From the NCBI RefSeq assembly GCF_918797505.1, contig NC_092793.1, positions 71,419,660-71,483,659 on the forward strand: a stretch of 64,000 nucleotides of DNA, written 5' to 3'. Source of the DNA: Bemisia tabaci. Its lineage: Eukaryota > Arthropoda > Insecta > Hemiptera > Aleyrodidae. The notes beneath the pieces were generated by a model that had not been told where the DNA came from, searched no databases, and worked only from the letters and a program-made list of their open reading frames with translations. A program made the position numbers and the translations under genes. Below, in pieces: positions 43,001 through 54,847 of this stretch (position 1 is the stretch's first letter; each line of letters starts with the position of its first letter).

Positions 43001-44250
43001 ACGAGAGTGAAGAGCGTAGATTGTAGAAGTTTTAGACAGTGTGGCTGCTACATAAGACTAACAATGTAATAGTGTGAGAGACAAACAGTCTAATTACTGT
43101 TTATATAGGGATAAACTCTATGTTTTCTCTCGATAATTAATTTACTTGATTTTCATTATATGTCAGTGACTTCAAGCCGTAATGGCAAAATAGTTAGACA
43201 CTACAAAGAGGACAGATGCACACGCATAAAGGTGACTCAAACAAAGAGGCGAGATTACAGCAGATATGCAAGTTGTATACACGCAATATAGATTGGACGC
43301 GTGGTTGCGAATGTGCTGAGATGTCTCTACAAGCAGAGTTATCACTCATTGATATATCACTATTACATGTCGTAGCGTGATAGTGGGGGAAAAGACAGAA
43401 ACAGGAACTCACAAGCATAATCGCGTCGTGGGAAGACGTGCAACAGAGAAAAGTAGAGAGTGTCGTGTCTTTACAGGAGTATTGGTGCTATCCGATGACG
43501 TTTAGATCATATATATGACAAAAAGAGATAAAGTTTTTCACAGTTAAATTTTCGGCAAAACATTATGAGTGGCATACGCGGGTAAGCAAAGAAGCACATT
43601 TGACAAGTATTGTTAGATAGAGAGAGGAGGAGTACGTATACTAGGAGAGCGCGGATGTGTGAGGTTGCGAAGACAGCGCAATTCGATCTCTTATCAATAT
43701 TGATTTCCACACAAAATGGTGGTTTAGGTTAACATACAGTATCTTACTCGTCATGTGTAATCTCAGGGTCAACTCTGTATATTACGCTTCCTAAGAGAGC
43801 AGTGACACAGAAACTCAGTATGAGACGAGTAGTATTAGAGATTGCGGAGGATTAGCTCAAGAACAGAGAGAAGAAAAGGCGAGTGAAGGCAAGAAGGATG
43901 ATCACAGCGCTCCTCTAGATGGCATTGGGGGAGCGCAGTTACTACGACATGAGATCACTTCTTAGATACGTTATTGTGAGTGAAAGTCGTGTACGCATCT
44001 TTACATGCACGGACAACAAGAAATCACTAACATTGATCGTGACAAAGGGCTGAGGATTTATTCTTCAAGTAGAGAACTCGAACGGCGCTTCTCATAGCGC
44101 GCTGAAGGCCAGTGGGCGTGTATACGAGTGCCTTTCGGTATATGAGAGTTTTTGGTATAAACGCGAGAGCTTGTTTTAAGCAAACATGCGTCTGAAGACA
44201 ATTGTGACACACCTTCGTGTAGATATGGCAGCTCTTGTGGTGCGATCATA
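37100..44250. other. Block of abnormal base composition, probably assembly artefact
   Basis: The texture changes near 37,100 and returns to normal by about 44,250. Within it AAAA/TTTT runs and CC dinucleotides are very scarce, while GG, GAG, GTG and TAT are common. For example 41,461-41,640 contains no CC, AAAA or TTTT, and 39,361-39,480 contains no CC. No frame is recognisable, no MITE end from the rest of the window occurs, and no repeat unit is visible. It looks like uncorrected low-quality long-read sequence. Unknown foreign or decayed DNA is the alternative. Confidence 0.6.
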
Positions 44251-45884
44251 TAGAGAGTTATTTCATTTGGCTCATGTAAAACCAGTTAAGAAAATATCCC
44301 GCCGGCCGGATATTGATGAGCGGGCACTGTTGCGACCAATTAAGATTTGCCTCACTTCACCTACGTATTCCCCGAGAATATAATTATTTCCTGGCTCGTG
44401 CGCCGTCGCCATGGCAACGTTGGGGCGCCTATCCGCTCGGCCAACGCTGAACTATCGCCGTCGCCGAAATATTTCCATGAATATTTATACATCGTTTATG
44501 AGAATCTCTTATGATACGAGAGTGAGCACCAATAGCAGTGGATATACGTGGGTTGCTTTGCGGGTGTGCTTCACTTGATGTCGGTCCAAACGGGAATACG
44601 GAGTTCTCTCTTTATTGCCAACCCAAAATAGACGTAATTCCTGGGAAGATCGCTGTTTCTTTCAACGCTTAATTTTCTATAGAATATGGGTCAAGTGTGA
44701 GATGAAAGACAATTTATATTTAACCAGCCACGGAATGGAATACACAGTCATTGTCTTTGAAAAACAATACTTATCGTAACCTAAAAATGTAAGAAGCTGA
44801 TCTATATCGTGTCGCGGTATGAGTCCTGAGTAATATGCTGTCAAATGTTTGAATATTTCCTCAAAAGTTCAATGAAATTTTGGAAAACGTATGTCCATTC
44901 ATGAGCACATAGAAAAAGTGCTATGATATCTCTCTCTCATACACTGAGCCAATGAGCGATATCCGTTATCCCAATTTTCAGTTAAATCCTGATGTCAGAT
45001 GTCATATTTCTCATCATTGGTGCTGCTGTAATTTTAGGAGCAGTTTCTTTCATAAATTCATAGAATACGATGATCATCGCTTCTTGAAGATACAGACCTT
45101 GAAGCAGCGTGACAGAATGGCCGAACTGTAACAGTTCCTATATGACTTACTTAGATTTATCTTATGGAGAAAATGCTCAACTCATGCATACTGCAGTATC
45201 CTTTATTAATTACTGCCATTTAGATATTTACAAAGCTTTGCCACTAAAATCAGGAGTTTTCCAAAAATGACTCAAGGTTTTTTTTATCAATGGTCTAGAA
45301 CACAGCCCAATACCGACTCTCTCTCTCTCTAAGAAGATCCTCAATTTTATTACTCTAAACAAGTGTAAACATTCCTCTTTAATGATGCGTTATTTTATGA
45401 AATGACATTTGAATGGGTCTGTATCAAACATTTGCGTGAGCGAAAAAATTAATCACTTTATAAACATAGAAAGTGGCTCAAAATTACGATAAGCTCATCG
45501 GTAAAGTCTAAAATTCACTGCTAACCTCACAATCTGAGTCAGAAATTTGCGCATTTTAAGCTTCTAGCTTCAAAAAGTATACCACGGCAAAGACATAAAT
45601 TAAAGCAGATGAGCACCCCAGTTTCACAACTCCACGCGAAACTGAGTTTATAATTAGGATACCCGTCAGTGGTGTGAGATGGTGGACGGTGCACATCGTC
45701 CTTATGCGAGCGTAAGGCATACTCGCGCGCCTTCAATTAATTGCATATGCAACATAGGCGGTCGTAGAGCAGGTTTAGTTGCATCCAGGCGCCGTTTCAT
45801 CGTTACACCGCATATGTGACGGCAGCGGGAGGATCTGCTGCAGGTTTTTGCCAAAGTAAAAAGAAGACTTTGTAATATATCGTT
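44250..45884. other. Intronic sequence with repeat fragments
   Basis: A fragment of the 51,776-type element at about 45,475-45,600 (AAGCTCATCGGTAAAGTCT, AAATTTGCGCATTTT). A fragment of the GCGCCTTCAA repeat at 45,725-45,765. A (CT)n run at 45,320-45,331. No gene seen. Confidence 0.4.
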
Positions 45885-46365
45885 CTGTGAGAAAAGGGTT
45901 TCTTCTCCACAGAGTAAAGTTTCGTCTCCGGAGAGGAAACGTTCATCTTTGGAAAGGAAACTTTCATCTCCGAAAGGAAACTTTCATCTCCGGAAAGGCT
46001 ACTTTCGTCTCCGGGGAGAAAAAAAATTCTCTCGAAAACAGCTACTCAATGCAGAGGAGAGAAATGTTTTCTCTCCCGAGAAATTAGTTTAAGCTAAGGA
46101 AAGGATACATTCCTCTCCCAAGTACCAACTAGTTGCTCGGGAGAGAAAACATTTCTCTCCCCTGCATTAAGTAGATGTTTTCGAGAGAAATGTTTTCTCT
46201 CCCGAGCAGCTAGTTGATGCTTAGGAGAGGAATTTATCCTTTCCTGAGCACAAACTAGTTTCTCAGGAGAGACAACATTTCTCTGCTTCGTACTGAGTAG
46301 AGGTTTAGGGGAGATATGTATCTCTTCTAATAATGGACTGGTTGCTTCTCCTGGTACCAAGGTTT
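45885..46365. repeat. Palindromic minisatellite, GGGAGAGAAATGTTTTCTCTCCC units
   Basis: Near-palindromic units (GAGAGAAATGTTTTCTCTCC) alternate with GAGCAACTAGTT-like spacers at roughly 33 and 66 bp periods. The first part uses TTTCATCTCCGGAAAGGAAA. The minus-strand frame shows the period as repeated ERNVFSPEQL-like segments. It is not a gene. Confidence 0.65.
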
Positions 46366-47505
46366 TTACCAGGGTACCGATGTTTCAAACCACACGACGA
46401 AAGTTTCTACTCCAGATACAGAAATAGCTGTTAGTTAACACAGGATTGTGTGTTTAATTCCGTTTAATTCCTTTCATTTAATTCCTGGATAGGAGAAAAA
46501 TCGAGGAAGTTTCCAAAAAATTACGTTGACTAGTTTGCCAGTAAAAAATAAACATAAAGCATGACAAGAAGTCTGTAACGCGGACATTGATTGGTTCCGC
46601 ACTTTGGCCATCGATATGTCTTAGCCGTTGAAGCGAGTCGCTCCAAACTAAACAAGTTTCCAACGCAAACTAATCATGTTTCTAATGAAAATATTGCTTC
46701 TATTTACTCCAGTAAAAGTTTTCAACAGACTCATCCGCATTTTTGCAAAAATATAGTGATTAAAATTTGAGGGCTTTTCGATCCAAACTCTCAGCCTCAG
46801 GGTTAAAGTTTCGATTCGGCAACGATCGCCTTAATTTAGACACATCATCCTGTGTTTGCTTTCTTATTTTTTCATCGGTGAGAGATTGAAAAAAATCTGA
46901 AAATCAATTGAACTTTTGCAAAGTTGTGAATTACGTCGAGCCTTTCCTTCTGCCGGTAAATTTGATCGCATTTCCGAGCCCGAAGCCCAAGGGCCAGAGT
47001 ATTGACAACGGATGGCTTGCTTCAACCAACAAATTAATCCGAGTTTGACGCAGACTCAAAAACAGCGGACGCTACATTTTCCAGACTTGATTTGTGAAGC
47101 AAATCAACTGGTGAGAACACTCGAGGTTATTAATCCCGTCAGCTTCCGCTCAAAGCCAATCTGCCAAAGCGTGCCATCAATATGGAGATTTTATTGTATA
47201 CACTCTAAAGATAAACCGACACAACAAGGAAAATGTTCTACGTCGCAAATAGAACGCACGATGAGATCAAACGATTCCATCACGACCAGGGATGTTTCAC
47301 CACGGGAAGAATACATTCTGAGTTACATCTAAAATTTTGCTTGGTGTAACAAGTTTTTAAATGTAAAAAATGGGTGACTTTAAGCAAACGGTCTTATCTA
47401 CGATGAGATCTTTTAAAAAATATCCATGTGTCAAAGGCCGTGCAGTAAGAAAGAGGAACTAAAATTTAGTGTAGATACGGGAGGCAGAGCACAAATTGAC
47501 ACCAT
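46366..47505. other. Intronic sequence, no gene recognised
   Basis: A fragment of the GACGTCGCAGAC-type repeat at 46,490-46,625. A 106-codon plus-strand frame at 47,012-47,332 has no recognisable motif or splice context. Confidence 0.35.
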
Positions 47506-47737
47506 CACTGGTAAAAAAAAACCTCTTGGACCAATGCCGCGGTGCATTGACTTAAGAGTGCAGTTTCTTGTCGCCGGATTTAAGAGTCTTGAACTCTTGT
47601 TTCTATCGGATTTTGCATTGATTCAATTCAAACGTGAATTGAATCAATGCAAAATCCGCTTGAAACAAGAGTTCAAGACTCTTAAATCCGGCGACAAGAA
47701 ACTGCACTCTTGAACCAAGAGGTTTTTTTTACCAGTG
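47506..47737. mobile_element. Near-perfect palindromic MITE, CACTGGTAAAAAAAA ends
   Basis: CACTGGTAAAAAAAAACCTC is mirrored by GGTTTTTTTTACCAGTG. The arms GAGTGCAGTTTCTTGTCGCC, GGATTTAAGAGTCTTGAACT and TTGCATTGATTCAATTCA are almost perfectly inverted to the centre. It is related in layout, and by its GAGTCTTGAACTC/TTGATTCAA words, to the CACTGGAAAA family. Confidence 0.8.
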
Positions 47738-50165
47738 CAACTCTCTGTGAATTATGTTGGTCAGTTTTTCTTCCGGTTGAATTGATTCACTATTTCGCTA
47801 AAATCGACTGAATATTTTGGTTTAAATATTCTAAACACGTAAAAACTAGGTATGGGCATCTCCGATGAAACCCGGATTTTATGGTTGACAATTTAATTAG
47901 CTATGGTCACTCACAAGTCGTAATCGATGCATGCTACAGAAGAAACCGATAGTATATCAGGGCAGCAGGGCACTCTCTAAATCCTTAGGTGTCTGAGAGA
48001 AACCAAAAATTTCGGTTGATTTAACAAGAAAATTAACTGATGATTGCTTTGGTGGAATTAACCGAGAATATATCCGAGGTAACCAAAATCCTAGGGAGAA
48101 AGCTTATTGACATTCCCATCAGGACATAAAAGGACAAACAGTGATTGATGGCAGGAAATAAATTCATCGTGGGCGTGAAGTGGAATGATATCTGACACCC
48201 CTTCGATAGTGCTGAATAATTTTAAATGTTTACAAGTTTGGAATTCTTTCCTCTCTCTTCCTTCGAAGCGTTTAAGGATTAAATTTCATATTTGACTCAG
48301 ATTCGATGCTGAGAGGCTAAATTGGACGGCGTTTGACATTAGGGAAACAAATAAAAATTTTACAAAAATAATTAAGTTGAGAATACAGCTTTGAGTTCGT
48401 CTAGAGGCTTATTTTTTTCTACCGAAAATTCAATGTCCGAAGGAAAATATTTCACACGGAAAGAGTTGACCTCATACTTCGTCAAAGTCTCAGAGTGTAC
48501 AAGTTGAAAGTAGGGGCGAAAAAATTGTCCCAAATCTGAGCTACACCTCATTGGCAGCATAACTGGCAGAGCACTACAGATTCACGCCTCGCACCTAGCT
48601 CCTTCAATTTTGCAGATGCAACACGGACATCCACAAAATACGAATAATTGTATCTCTACGCCGCCGTCATCAACACGTCTCATACTTTTGATATTTGAGA
48701 GATAGAGTAAAAAGATATTAAAGGTGAGTCAAAAGCCCTGAAATGCACACGTCAAAAACTTGGGATTTTCGTGAGAGATGTGTCGCGTGGGGGTATTTTT
48801 TAGACGACTACTCTTGTAAACCTCAAACCGGATCAAATTGACCCGACAACCTCTTCCGGAGAAGTTACATGTGGCGAAGCTAATGAGGGGGGGGGGGGGG
48901 TCAGGAAGCGTCAGTATGTAACCAGAAAGGTGAAAATTTTAGAAGAAAAAGTATTTTTTGAACCGTAACTAACTTCTTTCAAAATAAATAAGAAGGGAAT
49001 TAAAACATGGGTAAATAAGGCTAAAATATTAAAAACACTTAGAGACAGGACGTTTCGAGCTGTTACTAGCTCAATTTTAGCTGCAAAATACACAAAAAAG
49101 TAAATAAAAAATTGAGTGGCGATCTGACTCTAGCTATTATCACGTAACAACGTATATTCGGGCTGTTTTTGTGCTTTATCGCTTCTTTCAAAACTAAAAT
49201 TATAACTTAGATAACACTTCAAAAACTGTAGCTAGGGATTTTCGTCTGGGAGACGATTAAAAGTTGGGGGGGGGGGGGCGGTCTTGTGATTTGAGCCCGG
49301 ACGACTTTTGACGTGGCAACGGCGATGCCGTGGAACTCACTGAATGGAGGTGAATACTTGAGGCCACAAGGAACGACGAGAGGGCTCCGACAAGGAACAG
49401 GGGCTATAGTCAAAAGCGGTCGTCGTCGTGTCAACTTGAATTTGGCCCGTTTCCTCGGGTGCACTCTCCGATTAATCGATTGATATGCCGTTTAAACCTA
49501 TGAAAAGGATCGATTATGAGGGTGCACCTTAATGATCGATTCTTCACTACCGTTTTAAATGGGGAAATATCGATAGTCGATGATTCGATAATGTAAGGTA
49601 GTAGCTATCGGTGTGGCCGCGACGCGACACCTGTTCTTTGTGGCTTCCAAGCAAACGTTTGCCCCCGGCGAATACCCTGAAATCCTCTCGTTGTTCCCTT
49701 CCCAGAATCTCGGAGATTTGACAGGCCCTTCAAAGACCGCGACTCCTGCGAGTGGGCTTAGCGGAGGCAAGACGTTTGATTAAAAACCACTCGATCAGAC
49801 GCTCGTCGAGCTCCTTTTGCATTAAAGCGTGAGTAGCGCAAGAGGTGACTCCAACGGAGGCCTCAACCTCGTGTCGAGCCCGTTTATTGTAGGTTATTTT
49901 TGCTATCCGTTCCGAAATCATTTCGAAGAAATTGAGAAAGCTTTTAACCCAACTCCAGGATTACTTGCTATAAATTTTCATCTCCGTGCCGGTGGACCGG
50001 CTGTTGCCTTGTGTAGCTTACTGCGCGGAATCTTTAAGAGATGGAAAGTAGGTACCAATTCTCTTTAAAACAACAGACTTAGTCTACTCAAGATTTAAAA
50101 AGAAAAAAGAAAAAAAAAGAAAGAGAAATAGGCCAATGAAACTCCAAATACATTGAACGCTCTTT
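47738..50165. other. Intronic sequence with scattered repeats
   Basis: A MITE fragment at 48,588-48,650, G-runs at about 48,887-48,900 and 49,266-49,278, and a diverged ATCGATTGATATGCCGTTTA element at 49,466-49,588. No gene recognised. Confidence 0.4.
49466..49588. mobile_element. Diverged MITE, ATCGATTGATATGCCG
   Basis: TTTAAACCTATGAAAAGGATCGATTATGAGGG and its inverted partner match the interior of the CAGTGGCGTGGCG family copies at 21,156, 25,145 and 30,400. The outer tips are lost. Confidence 0.5.
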
Positions 50166-50310
50166 GGCCTACACCTTGCAATTGGGAGCTTCTATTTCTG
50201 GCTCAGTCTAGAAGCAACCTATGTATCATTAGTTTCCCTCCACAAATAAGCGTTATTACAGATGAGCCAATAATTGTAGTTCTAATAAATTGCGAAATGT
50301 AGTCCATTTA
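50166..50310. mobile_element. Palindromic MITE, TGGACTGCATTTTGCAA family copy 6
   Basis: GGCCTACACCTTGCAATTGG..GAGCTTCTATTTCTGGCTC is mirrored by GATGAGCCAATAATTGTAG and TTGCGAAATGTAGTCCAT. More decayed than the others. Confidence 0.7.
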
Positions 50311-50590
50311 TAAACACAGCCGAACTTTTAGCAGGGCCACAAAGCCTTGTGCGACAAATGGGAAAAGGCCGGCAAAATCGCGTTCATTTGCAAAACCGCT
50401 GTAAAAATAATCACGAGCTCTCCGCAAAATCGAGGCAATTTATACGAAAAGAGCCATAGAGTATTAGAGTGCCTTCAGTTTCGTATGATACTGTGCAATA
50501 CCTCTGATGTGAAATAGTTGCTTCAAGCGCCGTGGCCCGGTGGCACGCTGCAGGCTGCGGCGCGGCAGGCGGGTAGCCAGCGCGAAACGA

Positions 50591-50676
50591 GCACTGGCGC
50601 CTACAAACCTAACTGGGATACTTCACGCGTTGCGCACTGCGTGAAGTATCCCTGTTAGGTTTGTAGGCGCCAGTGT
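50591..50676. mobile_element. Hairpin MITE, GGCGCCTACAAACCTAAC
   Basis: GCACTGGCGCCTACAAACCT is mirrored by AGGTTTGTAGGCGCCAGTG around GCGTTGCGCACTGCG. Sister of 9,225-9,338; the flank GCGGAGTCAGCGTT is shared with 35,742. Confidence 0.7.
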
Positions 50677-51775
50677 GTCGCCGCTCCGCTTTGTGTTAGG
50701 CTCCAATATTTAATCTGGCGGAGTCAGCGTTATTCAACTCATGACTGTTTGCACATCCTGTATGGACTATTCTCATTTTAATTGATGAAAAAAATATGTA
50801 TTAAAGGAAAATATAATGTGGGTTTTGTAAATATTAAGGTGGTTCCGTATCAAACTTAATGATTTCCAAAGCACACGAATTTCTATACAATTTTTTATAG
50901 CCTTTTATAATCGATGGCGAAAAAGCAACAGCCAGGCGATAAAATGTAAAGCCCGGCGATAGGAACTATAGCCCGGCTGTATAATTTTTTATCGCTTCGT
51001 ATAGCCCGGCCGTACGATTTTCTCCGCATTCTACAGCAAGCTATATGATTTTCTGTAGCCTTCTTTAGCCGGCTATAAGAATTCCTATGGTATTTTGAAA
51101 TGCAGCTCTTATCGTCAATTTTCACCGGGGACCACTTACGGATTTTCCGGAAATTCCGGACTAGTAGACACCCCGCAAACAAACGTCCACCGTTCACCGT
51201 CTCATATCGTCTCTGGGCATTCCAATTATGACGTCACTATCATAACTGCGTGCACATCGTACGGGACCTAAGCACCTAAGATGCATCTGGGCGAAAATCA
51301 CGGCGAGATGAGGAGCGGCCGGAGAAATTGAGATACTCCGGTGCCGCGATCTTTTATACATGAAACTCAACCAGGGTGAAGCTTAACTGTAAATGCACAG
51401 CTCTCCCGCTGACAGGACTTTTAAGGGAGGTGGGATGAGGTTGTGTAACTTTTTAATGTAGTACACCGAGTTACGATGATAGTACTCGTCGACCTGGCTC
51501 CTCCTCTCCTTCTCGGCTTTATTCTCCCGCACTGGAGCCGGAGCCGGCGCGGATTCTCTTCCTTGGCAGCTCGTCTCGGAAGCGTCTTGTTCTCTCTTTT
51601 TTGCGAGCTCCCTCCTAACTGCTATACTTTTATTGCTCCGCCGGATGCGGATTTTTACGAGAACTTGTCTTTCACACCGTTAATTCGCACGCGAGGAGGG
51701 CCAATAAATCATTCGCCATTTTCGCGCCCGCCAGATTGCGAGGAATTCCTAACTTTTCCAAGGGAGGATCTTGGA
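50677..51775. other. Intronic sequence, repeat fragments only
   Basis: Right end of the CAGGGTGTC-type element at 51,131-51,177 (TTTCCGGAAATTCCGGAC, TAGACACCC). A run of ATAGCCCGGC-like repeats at 50,930-51,080. A 160-codon frame from 51,476 runs into the nest and is not recognised. Confidence 0.4.
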
Positions 51776-51812
51776 ATGGGCCTGTTGCAAACTTTTGCTA
51801 CGGAGCAAAAAT

Positions 51813-52061
51813 GGACGGAGTTAAACAGAAAGGAACCAAGCCACATCGGGATCGAACCGAGAAAAAGAGGTTTAAAGATTGGCTCCTGCATAAGACTCAA
51901 TGTAAAAGATAAGCTTCAAGTTCAATTTCTGCAAAATTTGCTCCAACGAAAACTTTGAATTTTCGGCGATAGATAGTAGAGCAGTGGTTGAGTTCTAAAC
52001 CACTCATAACTCAATTTTTTCCAAAATGTGGGCTGGTTCCTTTCTGCTTAACTCAGTCCAA
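51813..52061. mobile_element. Inserted MITE, GGACGGAGTTAAACAGAAAGG
   Basis: GGACGGAGTTAAACAGAAAG and GAACCAAGCCACATC are mirrored by GGCTGGTTCCTTTCTGC and TTAACTCAGTCC. Same family as 28,411-28,672. It interrupts the left arm of the 51,776 element. Confidence 0.7.
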
Positions 52062-52128
52062 ATAAGAGTTGTTATTCATAGAAAATGTCTCAAAAATCAC
52101 AATGAGCGCATCGGCAAAGTCTGAAATG

Positions 52129-52507
52129 AACGTATTTCTACCAAACAGACCTATGTGGAGGTGAGAAATATGGGGTGTGCTAGTTAGTTCTCTGGCCGAA
52201 ATAGTGAATGAGAATAATAAAGCGCCAGTGACGTCAGCGGCGACGATGGAGACTCCGAGCCGCGGATCCGCGTCTTTAACTCATGAGCCCTGTCCACAAG
52301 GCTCTCTTGCCATGCCCGTGGCTCATGAGTTCCGCATTCAGTTGGCACATAGGTCTGTTTGATAGAATGTCCCCTGTTTGATAAAATCCTGCTTTTCCAA
52401 TTCTTCAAAAGGAATCACGCCCACTTTTACATTGCTTCTTATGCAGCTTTCTAGAGCACACCCCATATTTCTCACCTCCACATAGGTCTGTTTGGTAGAA
52501 ATACGTC
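52129..52507. mobile_element. Inserted MITE, ACGTATTTCTACCAAACAG, with AAATG TSD
   Basis: ACGTATTTCTACCAAACAGA with CCTATGTGGAGG is mirrored by CCTCCACATAGG and TCTGTTTGGTAGAAATACGT. AAATG lies on both sides. Removing the insert gives GAAATGCACTCC, which matches the uninterrupted right arm of the host element. Its centre holds an ACTCATGAGCC/GGCTCATGAGT pair, related to 58,920-59,060. Confidence 0.8.
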
Positions 52508-53052
52508 CAAATGCACTCCTTACTTCACAGTTTAAGTAAGAAATTTGCGTTTTTTCGAGCTTCCCGCGGCTTCAAAAACGACACCACGGCATAGGTGAAC
52601 ATTTCATTAGAGGAGTCATTCCATCCAACCCCTGCTCACAAGGATATCACGCAATATTCAACATACCCGACGCCAATTCGCCTATTTACATATGACGGGA
52701 CGATAATTCTAACCACATGATAACAATCGGCGTGTTTCACATTCACATTTTTCTCGCGTCGATAGATATCCGCCTTGATTTACCTCGTGCTCTCCTCAAC
52801 TTGCGCGCGAAAACGTCGGCCATGTTCAGCAGGGATTGAATGGAACGACTCCTCTAACGAAATGTTCACCTGTGCTGTAGTATCTTTTTTGAAGCGGGAG
52901 GCTTAAAAAAACGCAAATTTCTTACGCAGATTGTGAAGTTAGGAGTGCATTTCAAAGTTTGCCGATGCGCTCATCGTGATTTTTGAGACATTATTTATGA
53001 GTAACAACTCTTATTTTTGCTCTACCAAAAGTTTGCAATAGGCCCATTACCC

Positions 53053-54601
53053 AGGCGATATATAGCTTCGTCGATTTTATTGTGGGCCTAATGCCGGGAT
53101 CACACGCTGAATATGAGTGGCTGAATGTGAAAGTCATCGGTCTTCGTTGTTCAGTATGGTGCCTTGAATGTTGCGCGTCACGCGCAGATTCAGGGTGTCG
53201 ATTAGGATCGCGGAGCTCAGCCAATTATCAGTTTGTCTGAACTAACTGAATAAAAATGTACATGGAAAAGACTCAACATTACAAAATTTCGACTGTTTCA
53301 CAAGGGGCATCTGGACAAGATATGAATTTCAGCACTGATCATCTTGCTTTCTCTTTAAAATTTCACGGGAAAACCAATCACACCGTGGGATAAGTGTTCA
53401 CAGTTAACATTGTTAAAATTGGAAAAATATAAATGTTGTTACTTGTGTAATCTGACTTCCATGTGATAACTGCTACAATTACTCACTAATAACTCGTTCA
53501 GGAGTCGATTTCCAGATTTCCCGTCGTTTGAATCGTTTTTTGCGTAAAATTTTGAAGAGAAAACTTGAACCTACTTATTTTTCTAGTTCAGACCTTGTCT
53601 GGTATTCCATTCCCATTATGCTCTCAGAGAACAGAAATATACCATCATTGACGATTTCTGAATGCATATGAGAGACATTTCTACTAAAATCTACTGTGCA
53701 GCCGAGAGTTCAGCTCGATGAATATTAATGTTTTGAGTTTTCTTGTGAAGTTCTATCAAATACTTTCTATTTTTTTCGCTTGAGATTCTTCAGTTGCTAT
53801 TTAAAAATAAGTGGCTTGATTAAAATCGTTTAGAGATTATATTTCGGTATAAATATCCACTATGAAACATATCAGTGAAAACTAAGTCTCCTCGTCTGAA
53901 GATTCAATGTAATTTGAACGGCAGTATTCGTACTCCGGGTTCATGATTTCCCATTTATACAGGCCACCTATTTTTAGCTACGATAGTTCTGGTTGTGTCA
54001 TTTTTACCATAGACTCGATAAATATGACAGACACGTCCAACCCTGTTATTCAAGAGGGTTTCAAGAGGGAGTCCTGCCCATTTAGCTTTTTTCCGAACAA
54101 TACGGTTGAGCAAACTCACAGCCAGCTCAGCCTTTGTGTCCCGTGGAAGCCGGGTACAGTGGCACTGCTGTTGCGGCGGCTGAAACGAGATCGGGAGCTC
54201 AGACGATGTCGCGTCTTTCAGCCAAGATATCGTAGTGGAATGCCAAATCTGATATTTCAGATCGTTGCGGTAACACAGTTGCCACATTTTACAAGCACTT
54301 CCGACAACATCCACACTAAAACTTGACCGCAGCAAGTCAGGGAGGACAAGTAGGGAATGGAGCGATTTAACTGGTGGAGGCGATCGGTTGCAATGGAATA
54401 TGGAGGTACGTAATGAACTATAACTAATGACAACCTCCGATATACCATATATTGTTAGTTCACCGTTTTTCCACCTCAGTTTATCACAACCACCTGTCTT
54501 TACTAATAGGGTCGCTTCATTTTCCCTAAGTCTACTTTGTTTATAGCTTTGTCTATCAATTTCAACAATCAGTCTGCGTTCAAAGCAAAATGCGAACTGT
54601 A
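53053..54601. other. Intronic sequence with an unassigned open segment
   Basis: From 53,943 to 54,335 both strands are open (127 codons on plus, 126 on minus). Neither product is recognised and no convincing splice pair bounds them. At 54,508-54,577 there is a dispersed repeat shared with 14,722 and 63,806. The rest is plain AT-rich. Confidence 0.35.
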
Positions 54602-54847
54602 CTGCCGTGGTAAGGAGGAACGCCCTAAGAACATTTGAGAGTTGCCAAATTTACCCGGATAAACATGTAATTTATAGGAAAAAATGCATACATCTTCATA
54701 CAATTTTCAAATATTTTAGAAAGAATTGTGTACAAAATTGTCTGAAAATTTTGAAGAAAAGTATCCCCCCCAGTAAATTATTTTTCTATTTAAAGAAATA
54801 TGGCAACGTCTCAGGGCTCATACGACGTTTTTCCTCAGCGCGGCAGT
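54602..54847. mobile_element. MITE, CTGCCGTGGTAAGGAGGAACG
   Basis: ACTGCCGTGGTAAGGAGGAA and GAGAGTTGCCAAATTT are mirrored by ATATGGCAACGTCTCAG, TCATACGACG and TTTTTCCTCAGCGCGGCAGT. Family of 15,396-15,650. Confidence 0.75.

Larger units (their letters stand above)
51776..53052. mobile_element. Palindromic element with at least three nested insertions
   Basis: The outer ends ATGGGCCTGTTGCAAACTTT and AAAGTTTGCAATAGGCCCAT bound 1.28 kb. The outer arms continue as AATAAGAGTTGTTATTCAT, ATGTCTCAAAAATCAC, GAGCGCATCGGCAAAG and AAATGCACTCC, mirrored at 52,930-53,030. The left arm is broken by two insertions (51,813-52,061 and 52,129-52,507). The centre carries a further inverted pair (GTGAACATTTCATTAGAGGA near 52,590 and its mirror near 52,865). 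No transposase. Confidence 0.75.

Noticed and set aside
37100..44250. Bacterial or endosymbiont DNA transfer
   Set aside because: No long frames, no recognisable proteins, and the dinucleotide pattern is unlike coding DNA.
51476..51958. 160-codon plus-strand frame
   Set aside because: Its second half runs through the ends of the nested MITEs, so it is repeat-derived; no domain recognised.
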